DNA of 9,093 nt from Phycisphaerae bacterium (GTDB lineage: Bacteria; Planctomycetota; Phycisphaerae; UBA1845), in NCBI GenBank assembly GCA_021604825.1, contig BQJS01000195.1, forward strand, positions 1-9,093. The letters are read 5' to 3'. Below, piece by piece: positions 1-6,155 of this stretch (position 1 is the first letter of the stretch; every line of letters begins with the position of its first letter). The notes under the pieces are model-generated. The model made no database searches, had not been told where the DNA came from, and saw only the letters and a program-made list of their open reading frames with translations. Position numbers and translations under genes: made by a program.

Positions 1-393
1 GAGATGGGTTTCTTCGACACCAAGCCTTCGTCACATGTGACTGGCGGCACATCGTGCGAACTGATTCCATGGGACGTTTCAGGCAGCATCATGGAACAGA
101 ACATGCCGTCTGACGGGCAAGACTTGGTTGTTGCGCGGGCAGCCGTGACGGGAACGAATGACGGGGTGACGATCCACGGTGAGATCAACCTGATCGATTA
201 TGCAGTGGATCGTTTCACGGCGATGGAGCGAACCACCGGTTTTCCGACGGCCATCGTTGCTGCGGCGCTGGCTGGCACGTACGAAGCCCAGCCGGTCGAA
301 CCGGGAGCCCGCGTGCCGTTTCAATTCATGAACCCGAAGTTAGTTATCGACGAACTAGCGCGGGCGGGCATCAATGGCATCAGCATTCGGTAA
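1..393 (+). CDS. Saccharopine dehydrogenase family protein, C-terminal fragment
   Basis: This is the last 130 codons of a gene that begins before the window; the frame is open to base 1 and ends at TAA 391-393. The motif AMERTTGFPTAIVAAALAG near residues 74-92 matches the conserved (S/A)M.RTTG.P.AIVA segment of the saccharopine dehydrogenase C-terminal catalytic domain. It is preceded by a strand-rich stretch with VVARAAVTGTNDG, comparable to the family's 'V.V.G..dG' strand, and followed by an ELARAGINGI end typical of these proteins. The family carries out NAD(P)-dependent oxidoreduction in lysine or polyamine metabolism in the cytoplasm; the exact substrate cannot be told because the N-terminal Rossmann domain is missing. 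The ATG at base 4 is internal and not a real start. It converges on the minus-strand genes across a REP-like repeat. Confidence 0.75.
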   Translation, partial: EMGFFDTKPSSHVTGGTSCELIPWDVSGSIMEQNMPSDGQDLVVARAAVTGTNDGVTIHGEINLIDYAVDRFTAMERTTGFPTAIVAAALAGTYEAQPVEPGARVPFQFMNPKLVIDELARAGINGISIR

Positions 394-626
394 CGGGGAA
401 TTGGGCGAAGGTGCAGTCTGGCCTATTGACCAGCAGGCAGCGCTCATCGTTCTCTCCGCCGCTCCGTCATTCCCGCGAAAGCGGGAATCCAGAAGTCAAG
501 CGATAGTCGCCGCTTCCCCTGGACTCCCGCGTGCGCGGGAGTGACGGACATTGAAAAGGCTTCCCGTCGTTTCGCATCATCAACCACGAGAAAATTCCAC
601 CCAATCCATCAAGCTTCAGCCCACCC
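394..626. other. Convergent intergenic gap, no gene seen
   Basis: This gap lies between the TAA of the plus-strand saccharopine dehydrogenase-like gene and the TGA of the minus-strand beta-CASP gene. Short ORFs cross it, but they are built from the repeat and from antisense of the beta-CASP gene and have no recognisable content. The only structure seen is the paired hairpin at 463-548. No T-rich tract that would make a textbook intrinsic terminator was found on either strand. Confidence 0.6.
463..548. repeat. REP-like double hairpin (dRS3-like ATTCCC-N8-GGGAAT)
   Basis: Two hairpins face each other. The first, ATTCCCGC-GAAA-GCGGGAAT at 469-488, has a perfect 8-bp stem with a GAAA tetraloop and fits the pattern ATTCCC-N8-GGGAAT described for Neisseria dRS3 repeats. 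The second, ACTCCCGC-GTGC-GCGGGAGT at 523-542, has a perfect 8-bp stem. The outer arms are also inverted copies: TCCGTCA at 463-469 pairs with TGACGGA at 542-548, and TCCAG at 488-492 pairs with CTGGA at 519-523. The whole 86 bp is therefore one imperfect palindrome with a roughly 26-bp centre, the layout of a REP pair or miniature palindromic element. Its place between two gene ends suggests it could stabilise or end transcripts from both sides, which is inference. Confidence 0.8.
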
Positions 627-2042
627 TCAAGCACTCAACTCAAACGCATCGCCTTGCCTTGGCAAAATCACATCCGCAAAACCGGCGTCGCGCATGTTTT
701 CGGCCATCACTTCGGCTTGGTCGGGCTCGCCGTGAACGAGAAACGCCTGCTTGGTTGTCGATGCAAGCGGTGTTGTCCATTGCAAAAGTTCTTCGGCATT
801 GGCGTGGGCGCTGAAACCGTTAAGCGTTTTGACATGGGCCTTGATTTCATATCGTTTGCCGAAGATCTTCACGTCTTTGACTTTCTCGACGATCCGTCGA
901 CCGAGCGTATGCATCGCTTGATACCCGACGATGAGAATCGTGTTGCGCGGGTTGGAGATGTTGTTCTTGAGGTGGTGCAGGATGCGGCCAGCTTCGCACA
1001 TCCCGCTGGCCGAGACGATAATCATCGGTTCCTTCCGATGGTGAAGGGCCTTGCTGTCGTCAACGCTTGCGGTGTATTCGCACATATCGCTGCGAAAGAT
1101 TGCGCCGGCGTCTTTCTTGAATCCTGCCGCCTCTTCGTCGAAGACTTCCGGATGCTGGCGGAAAATCTCAGTGGCTTTGCTCGCGAGCGGACTGTCCACG
1201 ATGATCGGGATGCGCTTCTTGATGAGCCCTTCGTGCAAGAGTTGATGGTAGAAGTACACAATGACCTGCGTGCGCCCGACCGCAAATGCCGGAACGATTA
1301 CTTTGCCGCCGCGTTCGGTGGTGTCGTTGATCACCTTGGCAAGTTGTTCGTGCATGCGTTCCGGCTTGGATGACATGCGGTTGCCATAGGTACTCTCGCT
1401 GATCAGGTAATCGCATTCGGGCAACGGGGCAGGGTCGCGCAAAATTGCGAGGTCGGGCCGCCCAAGGTCGCCGGTAAAAGTGATGCGAATTGGTTTGCCC
1501 GACGGTTGTTCGAGCGTGAGTCCGACGCCCGCCGATCCGAGCATGTGGCCAGCTTCGTGCAATCGGGCGGTGATGCCCGGGACAACTTCAAACGTTTCGC
1601 GCAGCCGCCTCGACTCAAAAAGTTTTAGCGTGTCTTCGACGTCAGTCTTGGAATACAGCGGTTCGATCGGCTCATCACCGCGCTTGACCCGTTTGCGATT
1701 CCAGTACTCGGCGTCTTCATGTTGAATGTGTGCGGAGTCGGCCAGCAGGATTTTGACGAGATCGCAGGTGGCAGACGTTGCATAAATCGGTCCGGAAAAA
1801 CCTTCGCGAACAAGACGAGGAAGCTTGCCGCAGTGATCGATATGGGCATGCGACAGAACGACGGCATCAATCTGCGACGGTTTGCAAGGGAACGACCGGT
1901 TCTTCTCGTTGGCGTCCTTCCGTCGGCCTTGAAATAAACCGCAATCGAGCGAGATGGTTTTGCCATTGTGTTCGATCAAATGCATCGAACCCGTCACTTC
2001 GCCGGCGGCTCCGTGAAATTTCAAACGTGATGCCATCGTCAT
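627..2042 (-). CDS. Beta-CASP metallo-beta-lactamase-fold RNase-like protein
   Basis: A 471-residue protein of the MBL-fold/beta-CASP family (TTHA0252/CPSF73-like), whose members are zinc-dependent RNA endo- or exonucleases in the cytoplasm. The set of metal ligands looks complete. Motif 2 is HAHIDH at 65-70, motif 3 is H166 in GHMLGSAG, and motif 4 is D192 in TGDLG. The beta-CASP motifs are A (E216 in SESTYGNR), B (H413 in GFSAHAN) and C (H437 in LVHGE). The domain order is MBL half, beta-CASP insert (about 200-380), then the RNA-specificity segment; length is normal for the family. The ATG at 2042 has AGGA four bases upstream; an ATG at 2036 with ten-base spacing is equally plausible, and a longer start at 2069 has no good ribosome site. 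It is last in the minus-strand run, 98 bp after the GH20 gene. RNA is the expected substrate from the family, not shown here. Confidence 0.9.
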   Translation of the reverse strand: MTMASRLKFHGAAGEVTGSMHLIEHNGKTISLDCGLFQGRRKDANEKNRSFPCKPSQIDAVVLSHAHIDHCGKLPRLVREGFSGPIYATSATCDLVKILLADSAHIQHEDAEYWNRKRVKRGDEPIEPLYSKTDVEDTLKLFESRRLRETFEVVPGITARLHEAGHMLGSAGVGLTLEQPSGKPIRITFTGDLGRPDLAILRDPAPLPECDYLISESTYGNRMSSKPERMHEQLAKVINDTTERGGKVIVPAFAVGRTQVIVYFYHQLLHEGLIKKRIPIIVDSPLASKATEIFRQHPEVFDEEAAGFKKDAGAIFRSDMCEYTASVDDSKALHHRKEPMIIVSASGMCEAGRILHHLKNNISNPRNTILIVGYQAMHTLGRRIVEKVKDVKIFGKRYEIKAHVKTLNGFSAHANAEELLQWTTPLASTTKQAFLVHGEPDQAEVMAENMRDAGFADVILPRQGDAFELSA

Positions 2043-2116
2043 GTGTTCCTGTGTTTGGTAAGTCGTCATCCCACCGGCCCGCCGAGACTCAGGGTAGTGG
2101 TGAACGGGGTCGATCG

Positions 2117-2134
2117 CAACCGACCATCGGGTTG
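2117..2134 (-). other. Small hairpin between the GH20 and beta-CASP genes
   Basis: On the plus strand CAACCGA (2117-2123) pairs with TC-GGTTG (2127-2134) across a three-base CCA loop, with one bulged G at 2129. It sits just after the stop codon of the GH20 gene (2141) on the transcribed minus strand. There is no T tract, so it is not a convincing intrinsic terminator; it may protect or separate the two messages, or be chance. Confidence 0.25.
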
Positions 2135-2140
2135 GCAGCG

Positions 2141-3667
2141 TTAGTTGGCGCGAATGCTCTTGTGGACGTTGTAGTTGTTTTCAAGCCATGGCGCGAGGGT
2201 GATGAGGCGTTTATGAAAGTCGGACCAGTCGCGCGATTTGGCATCAGACCACAACACCTCAGCCAGTGCGATCATTCGCGGTAGCACCATCATCTCAACC
2301 GTCTTGAAATCGGGCATCTGCTCGGTCCAAACGTTGGCTTGACCGCCGAGGACCTGCTTGCCGCCTTTCGCGTCGAGCTCCGGTGAGATCGGTTCAAAGG
2401 CGTACACTTCCTTGAGCGAAATCGGATCCGCCCAGGTTGCCCCATGATCGTCCGGGTCTTTGGTGTGTTTGAAATCGAAATAGCAATGGGTGTGGGGCGA
2501 CATGACCACGCGATGCCCTTGTTTGGCGGCGTTGATGCCGTGCTCCATGCCGCGCCATGACATCAAGACGTTCCCGTCGGGAAGACCAAGCTCCAAAACT
2601 TCATCCCAAAATACGCCGACGCGCTTAAGCGTCTTGAGATGCTTCACGACGCGCTTGGTGAAGTAGCCTTGCAGACCGGTTTCGTCCTTCAGCTTTTCGT
2701 CGGTCCAACGCTTCTGGCACTTCGCGCATTCCTTCCAGCGATCGGTCGGACATTCGTCACCGCCTAGGTGGATGTACGGGCTTTCAAAAACGTCGGCAAT
2801 TTCATCGAGTACACCGGTTACGAATTCAAACGTCTTCTCATTGCCCACGCACAGGACGTCTTTGTGGATACCCGTCTTAAGCGAAACCTCGAAGGGCCCA
2901 CCGGTGCAGGACAATTCAGGATACGCGGCGAGGACGGCTTGCGTGTGCCCTGGCAAGTCGATCTCGGGAATGACTTCGATGTGTCGCTGTCTGGCGTAGT
3001 CGATGATGTCGCGGATTTGCTTCTGCGTATAATAACCACTGCCGCTCGGCTTACCGTCATTGCGCTTTGCACCGACGGACGTGAGTTTGGGGTAGCGTTT
3101 GATTTCGATTCGCCAGCCCTGATCGTCGGTCAGATGCCAGTGGAAGACGTTGAACTTGAAGGCGGCTAACAAATCGAGGTAGCGCTTGATGTCGTCAACG
3201 GAGAAGAAATGCCTGCTGACGTCGAGGTGCATGCCGCGCCAGCCGAAGCGCGGCTCGTCGGTGACGCGCATTGCGGGAATGTTCAATTGCTGATGCGATT
3301 GCTTCGAATTCCCGCCAACTTGCCAAAGTACGATTTGATGCAGCGATTGTGCGCCTCGGGTCAACCCAACGTCCGTTGCGGCTGTGATCGAGATTCCGTC
3401 TCCGGAAATCGTAAGGTCGTACCGTTCGGGACTGGCTGGATCGTTTGCCGGCTTCTTGACCAACCGAATCGTCCGACCAGCCGCTTGGTCCGCGAGATGT
3501 GACACCTCCAGCGGTATGTCGAACGGTTTGCGGGCAAATAGCCCATGCAGGTATTCCCCGACTCCCGATTCAGCGTTTCCGTCATCGGTCACACTGATGA
3601 TGCACTCGCGGTCCAGCGAAAACGATCCGGTGGCGGGCTCGATGTGTGTAGGTTTCGGAATGATCAT
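2141..3667 (-). CDS. Beta-N-acetylhexosaminidase, glycoside hydrolase family 20
   Basis: A 508-residue GH20 enzyme, expected to release terminal N-acetylglucosamine or N-acetylgalactosamine from glycans by substrate-assisted catalysis. The N-terminal GH20b-like domain covers about 1-138. The catalytic barrel starts at GWRGMHLDVSRHF (142-154) and includes FHWHLTDDQGWR (175-186), EIDLPGH (235-241) and the catalytic Asp-Glu pair in HLGGDECP (D304, E305). The late tryptophan-bearing strands FWDEV, MSWRG and GGQANVWTEQ are present, so the active site looks intact. The chosen ATG at 3667 gives MIIPKPTHIEP, the usual start of the family; an upstream ATG at 3757 would overlap the ABC gene and adds arginine-rich residues without family character. 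No signal peptide, lipobox or membrane helix is visible, although many GH20 enzymes are exported. It lies 64 bp after the ABC ATPase gene in the same direction. Confidence 0.93.
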   Translation of the reverse strand: MIIPKPTHIEPATGSFSLDRECIISVTDDGNAESGVGEYLHGLFARKPFDIPLEVSHLADQAAGRTIRLVKKPANDPASPERYDLTISGDGISITAATDVGLTRGAQSLHQIVLWQVGGNSKQSHQQLNIPAMRVTDEPRFGWRGMHLDVSRHFFSVDDIKRYLDLLAAFKFNVFHWHLTDDQGWRIEIKRYPKLTSVGAKRNDGKPSGSGYYTQKQIRDIIDYARQRHIEVIPEIDLPGHTQAVLAAYPELSCTGGPFEVSLKTGIHKDVLCVGNEKTFEFVTGVLDEIADVFESPYIHLGGDECPTDRWKECAKCQKRWTDEKLKDETGLQGYFTKRVVKHLKTLKRVGVFWDEVLELGLPDGNVLMSWRGMEHGINAAKQGHRVVMSPHTHCYFDFKHTKDPDDHGATWADPISLKEVYAFEPISPELDAKGGKQVLGGQANVWTEQMPDFKTVEMMVLPRMIALAEVLWSDAKSRDWSDFHKRLITLAPWLENNYNVHKSIRAN

Positions 3668-3731
3668 TGCGTTGTCTTTTATTCCGTATGAGTGAATCGT
3701 GTGGGCTGCGCATGCACGGTAAAATTGACGG

Positions 3732-4418
3732 TCATGTCTTTGCGGTCGTCTCCGCAAAGTGCATCAGTTTTCCGTCTGTCAATTCAAAACAGCGCTCGCA
3801 ACGCTGCGCCAGCGTTGGACTGTGCGTCACCATCAAGAGTGTACACGAATCGGCTCGCTGCAATTCAAAGAGTAGGTCGGCAACCGCGTCCGCCGACTTG
3901 CGATCGAGGTTCCCAGTCGGCTCGTCGGCCAACAACAGCTTCGGACGATGAATCAACGCGCGAGCGATCGCCACCCGTTGTCGTTCACCTCCGGAAAGCT
4001 CGGCGGGCAGATGATCTGTGCGGTTGGCCAACCCAACACGTTCGAGAAGCACCAGCGCCCGCTCATTCGTTCCCGTCGATTCCGAGAAAGCCAGCGACGG
4101 CAAAACCACGTTTTCAAGCGCCGACAATTGCGGCAGCAGGTGATGCTCCTGAAATACAAATCCAATCTGTTGATTGCGATACCGAGCCAGCTCTTTTTTG
4201 GATGCGGCCAGCGGTGAGACACCGTCGATGGTGAATTCGCCCCCCGTCGGCGTGTCGAGCGTGCCAACGATATTAAGCAGCGTGCTCTTGCCGGAACCCG
4301 ATGGGCCGACGATCGAAACGGACTCACCCCGCTCCACGCGCAACGAAAGATCATTGAGGATGACCAGCGGTTCGCCGCGCGTTTCGTGCTGTTTGCAGAT
4401 GGCATTCAGTTCAAGCAT
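3732..4418 (-). CDS. ABC transporter ATP-binding protein, LolD/MacB type
   Basis: A 228-residue stand-alone nucleotide-binding subunit. The Walker A is GPSGSGKST (38-46), the Q-loop is Q90 in FVFQEHHLLPQLSALENV, the signature is LSGGERQR (141-148), the Walker B is LLLADEPTGNLD (161-172; catalytic E166) and the switch histidine is H199 in MVTHS. The DEPTGNLD and HLLP..SALENV wording and the short length are those of the LolD/MacB/FtsE group, which power FtsX-like permeases in lipoprotein release, efflux or envelope processes at the inner membrane. No permease gene is present in this window, so the partner and substrate are unknown. It starts 20 bp after the glycosyltransferase stop, with no evident Shine-Dalgarno sequence and a small palindrome in the gap, which fits translation from an upstream message. 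Confidence 0.92.
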   Translation of the reverse strand: MLELNAICKQHETRGEPLVILNDLSLRVERGESVSIVGPSGSGKSTLLNIVGTLDTPTGGEFTIDGVSPLAASKKELARYRNQQIGFVFQEHHLLPQLSALENVVLPSLAFSESTGTNERALVLLERVGLANRTDHLPAELSGGERQRVAIARALIHRPKLLLADEPTGNLDRKSADAVADLLFELQRADSCTLLMVTHSPTLAQRCERCFELTDGKLMHFAETTAKT

Positions 4419-4423
4419 GTCGG

Positions 4424-4436
4424 CGATAGGCTATCG
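4424..4436. repeat. Short perfect palindrome between glycosyltransferase and ABC genes
   Basis: CGATAG-G-CTATCG forms two perfect 6-bp arms around a single central base. It fills most of the 20-bp gap between the glycosyltransferase TAA (4439-4441) and the ABC ATG (4416-4418), where a ribosome site would be expected. A one-base loop cannot fold as a tight RNA hairpin without opening inner pairs, so a protein-binding site or chance are both possible. Confidence 0.35.
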
Positions 4437-4438
4437 GT

Positions 4439-5743
4439 TTAAGGGCGGTCCGTCGAGGCGACCTCGCCAGCGGTCAGCGATTCAAACAATGCCCAGGTGC
4501 GCTGCTGCATGAGTTTTGCGGTGTAGTTCTCCGCGACGGATTCCCGCCCCTTGATTCCGAGACTGTCGCGAAGCGGTTTGTCATTGGCCAGCGAGATGAT
4601 CTGCCGTTGTAGGTCATTGCGATTGTTCGGTTCAAACAGCAAGCCGCCTCCGGTTTTCTCGACCAACTCCGGAAACGAACCGTGTCGCGGCAGCACCACC
4701 GGTACCCTGCAAGCCAACGCTTCCAACACGTAAAACCCTTTCGCCTCACGATATACCGAAGGGACACAGAGAACGTCGATGCTGTTGAAGTAGCGAATCT
4801 TGTCTTCAAATGTCGGCGCGTCGATGTGCTCAACGTAGTCCAGGACACCGCTTCGCTTGAGCAGTCGCATGACTTGATCGAAGTAACGCCGGTCCGATCG
4901 TCCTAGATACCCGCCGATTTTCAGAGTGACATTGACGCCTTGTTTCCGCAGATCGACAAACGTTTCGGCCAACTGCTTCAAGCCCTTTTCTTCGCAGATG
5001 CGCGCGAAGTAGCCTATCGAAAGTGCGTCGCTTGAAGCGGTGGGGGACGTTGAAAAGGAATCCACATCGATCCCCATCGGAATCACATGGACGCGCTCGC
5101 CGGGAAGCGAGAAATGCCCCCGCGCGTGACCGGCGAAATATTCGGTGACTGAAACGTATGCTTCCACATCGTTTGCTAATTCGGCGATGAGTGAAAAAGC
5201 GCGTGAGCGATGCGGTTCTGGCAGGCGATCGAGAAAAATATCTTCTCCGCTAAGCGTGCAGACCACCTTGCAACCAAGTTCTTCTCTAAGCGTGCGAGCC
5301 AATCCGACAAACATCAGATTGGGCAAGTTGATAATGTCAGGGGAAAGCAACTTCAGGTCCCGCACCAGGTCTTCAAGTTCCTTGCGCTGATGACCGTTGG
5401 GACCTTCCAGGATAGAAACCGTTAATGGCCCGAGTGATTCCGGCGTGGTGCTGCTCGAGAACTTGCCAACAAATCGCAGCAGCGCGTTGGATCGAAGGAT
5501 GCGATCAAGCGGGCCAAGCCGCCGTCGAAAGAACGGAACAATCTGTTCCAGGTAAACACCCAACCCGCCGAAGTGAACCTCCGATGAACCCACGATTGTT
5601 TCGTCCGACATGATCGGCGTGTACATCGGCCACAGTGAGACGTCTTTGCCTTCTGCGATCAGGCCAGCCGCCAACCGGTTGTCGCGCAGACAACTCCCGC
5701 AGAACATTCCCCCCGCGCCGGCTGCCAAGAATAGAACCTTCAA
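4439..5743 (-). CDS. Glycosyltransferase, GT4-like (GT-B fold)
   Basis: A 434-residue retaining-type glycosyltransferase of the GT-B fold. The C-terminal half holds the GT4 nucleotide-sugar features: ARICEEKG with R248 and K253, the pattern E-x7-E in YREAKGFYVLEALA (E333, E341), and PVVLPRHGSFPELVE after it. The N-terminus AAGAGGMFCGSCLRDN is a glycine- and cysteine-rich loop that I recall from a group of planctomycete and related GT4 proteins. No ATG fits. The best start is TTG at 5743, giving MKVLFLAAGAGG, with GGGGA five bases upstream; another TTG at 5785 would add 14 residues without family character. No signal or membrane helix is seen, so it should act on the cytoplasmic face. It is first in the minus-strand run that continues with the ABC ATPase, and it diverges from the pseudopilin gene. 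Sugar donor and acceptor are unknown. Confidence 0.88.
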   Translation of the reverse strand: MKVLFLAAGAGGMFCGSCLRDNRLAAGLIAEGKDVSLWPMYTPIMSDETIVGSSEVHFGGLGVYLEQIVPFFRRRLGPLDRILRSNALLRFVGKFSSSTTPESLGPLTVSILEGPNGHQRKELEDLVRDLKLLSPDIINLPNLMFVGLARTLREELGCKVVCTLSGEDIFLDRLPEPHRSRAFSLIAELANDVEAYVSVTEYFAGHARGHFSLPGERVHVIPMGIDVDSFSTSPTASSDALSIGYFARICEEKGLKQLAETFVDLRKQGVNVTLKIGGYLGRSDRRYFDQVMRLLKRSGVLDYVEHIDAPTFEDKIRYFNSIDVLCVPSVYREAKGFYVLEALACRVPVVLPRHGSFPELVEKTGGGLLFEPNNRNDLQRQIISLANDKPLRDSLGIKGRESVAENYTAKLMQQRTWALFESLTAGEVASTDRP

Positions 5744-5748
5744 TGACG

Positions 5749-5753
5749 TCCCC
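5749..5753 (-). promoter_or_regulatory. Ribosome binding site deciding the TTG start of the glycosyltransferase
   Basis: GGGGA on the minus strand lies five bases before TTG 5743-5741. It selects this TTG over the more distal TTG at 5785, and the resulting protein begins right at the conserved KVLFLAAGAGG strand. Confidence 0.55.
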
Positions 5754-5904
5754 AATGATTGAAACGTTCGGGCAGAATCCAGCAAAATCGAAGTCAGCTT
5801 TCGACGTCGAACTCGCTACATCTAGTCGTAGTCGAGTACGGGGCAGTCGTCGAGCAAGAGGGTTGCCAATCCGCTGGCTTTCAGGAGACCGATGAGGTCC
5901 AGAC

Positions 5905-5927
5905 CCCAATATGGACGTCCCAATATG
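5905..5927. repeat. Direct repeat of CCCAATATG
   Basis: CCCAATATG occurs at 5905-5913 and again at 5919-5927, offset by 14 bp, upstream of the glycosyltransferase start. The 14-bp period is not a whole number of helical turns. It may be a regulatory half-site pair or a chance duplication. Confidence 0.35.
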
Positions 5928-5955
5928 AATCGCTAACTCCCCCAAATCGGTGATG

Positions 5956-6008
5956 ATTGTATCGAATGGGTGGATTATGATGGTTGTGGATACAAATTCG
6001 ATACAAAT
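5956..6008. promoter_or_regulatory. Candidate operator: three GATACAA-type motifs
   Basis: GATACAAAT occurs at 5989-5997 and 6000-6008, two direct copies exactly 11 bp apart. A reversed partner, ATTGTATC, lies at 5956-5963. The outer arms TTGTATCGAAT (5957-5967) and ATTCGATACAA (5996-6006) form a perfect 11-bp inverted repeat with a 28-bp spacer. Tandem sites one helical turn apart plus an inverted copy, between two divergent genes, are the layout expected for cooperative binding by a regulator. The regulator is unknown and the function is inferred. Confidence 0.4.
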
Positions 6009-6097
6009 CGGCATTGTTCGCGAATCTTTTGGCTGGTGTTGGACGCATCTGGATCATAAACTATTTGCGTGTGGTAAAGGGAAGCGGCAGGGCGCGC

Positions 6098-6122
6098 GGG
6101 GTGCATCTTCACGATGCGTTCC
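6098..6122 (+). other. Possible leader hairpin before the pseudopilin gene
   Basis: GCATC (6103-6107) pairs with GATGC (6113-6117) across a TTCAC loop. The stem can be lengthened to ten pairs, down to 6098 and 6122, with three G-U wobbles. It lies about 19 bases before the ribosome site and could affect message folding; it may equally be chance. Confidence 0.2.
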
Positions 6123-6140
6123 GATAAGGCGCCATTAAAC

Positions 6141-6145
6141 GGAGG
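6141..6145 (+). promoter_or_regulatory. Ribosome binding site deciding the pseudopilin start
   Basis: GGAGG lies ten bases before ATG 6156. It supports that start over the earlier in-frame ATG at 6114, which sits in a hairpin and has no ribosome site. Confidence 0.65.
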
Positions 6146-6155
6146 ACTGGGGACA

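Larger units (their letters stand above)
5744..6155. other. Divergent intergenic region, no gene seen
   Basis: This 412-bp region separates the TTG start of the glycosyltransferase (minus) from the ATG of the pseudopilin (plus). Open frames crossing it lack coding character. It contains a CCCAATATG direct repeat (5905-5913 and 5919-5927), a three-copy GATACAA-type motif cluster (5956-6008), a leader hairpin (6098-6122) and the pseudopilin ribosome site (6141-6145). Promoters for both genes must lie here, but no sigma-70-like -35/-10 pair with good spacing could be picked with confidence; TACAAT on the minus strand at 5961-5956 is a fair -10 without a matching -35. Confidence 0.5.

Noticed and set aside
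463..548. CRISPR repeat or insertion-sequence end
   Set aside because: There are only two hairpin units, facing each other in inverted orientation, with no spacers, no transposase and no target duplication; a REP-like palindrome explains it better.
654..1373. A 239-codon open frame on the plus strand
   Set aside because: It lies antisense inside the beta-CASP gene, whose frame has all family motifs. The open frame shows no domain and is best explained by codon bias of the real gene.
2043..2069. Longer start of the beta-CASP gene at ATG 2069
   Set aside because: The G-rich sequence before it directly abuts the ATG and cannot serve as a ribosome site, while homologues of the family begin close to the RLKFHGAAGEVTGS strand.
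3668..3757. Longer start of the GH20 gene at ATG 3757
   Set aside because: It would overlap the end of the ABC gene, and the added residues are arginine- and histidine-rich without family character or signal peptide. MIIPKPTHIEP at 3667 is the usual family start.
5505..6014. A 169-codon minus-strand open frame spanning the start of the glycosyltransferase and the intergenic region
   Set aside because: It overlaps the glycosyltransferase in another frame for half its length, has no recognisable content and no ribosome site.
6028..6066. Sigma-70 promoter such as TTGGAC with TATTTG before the pseudopilin
   Set aside because: The spacing is 17 bp, but each box matches the consensus at only about three of six positions, which is no better than chance in this region.
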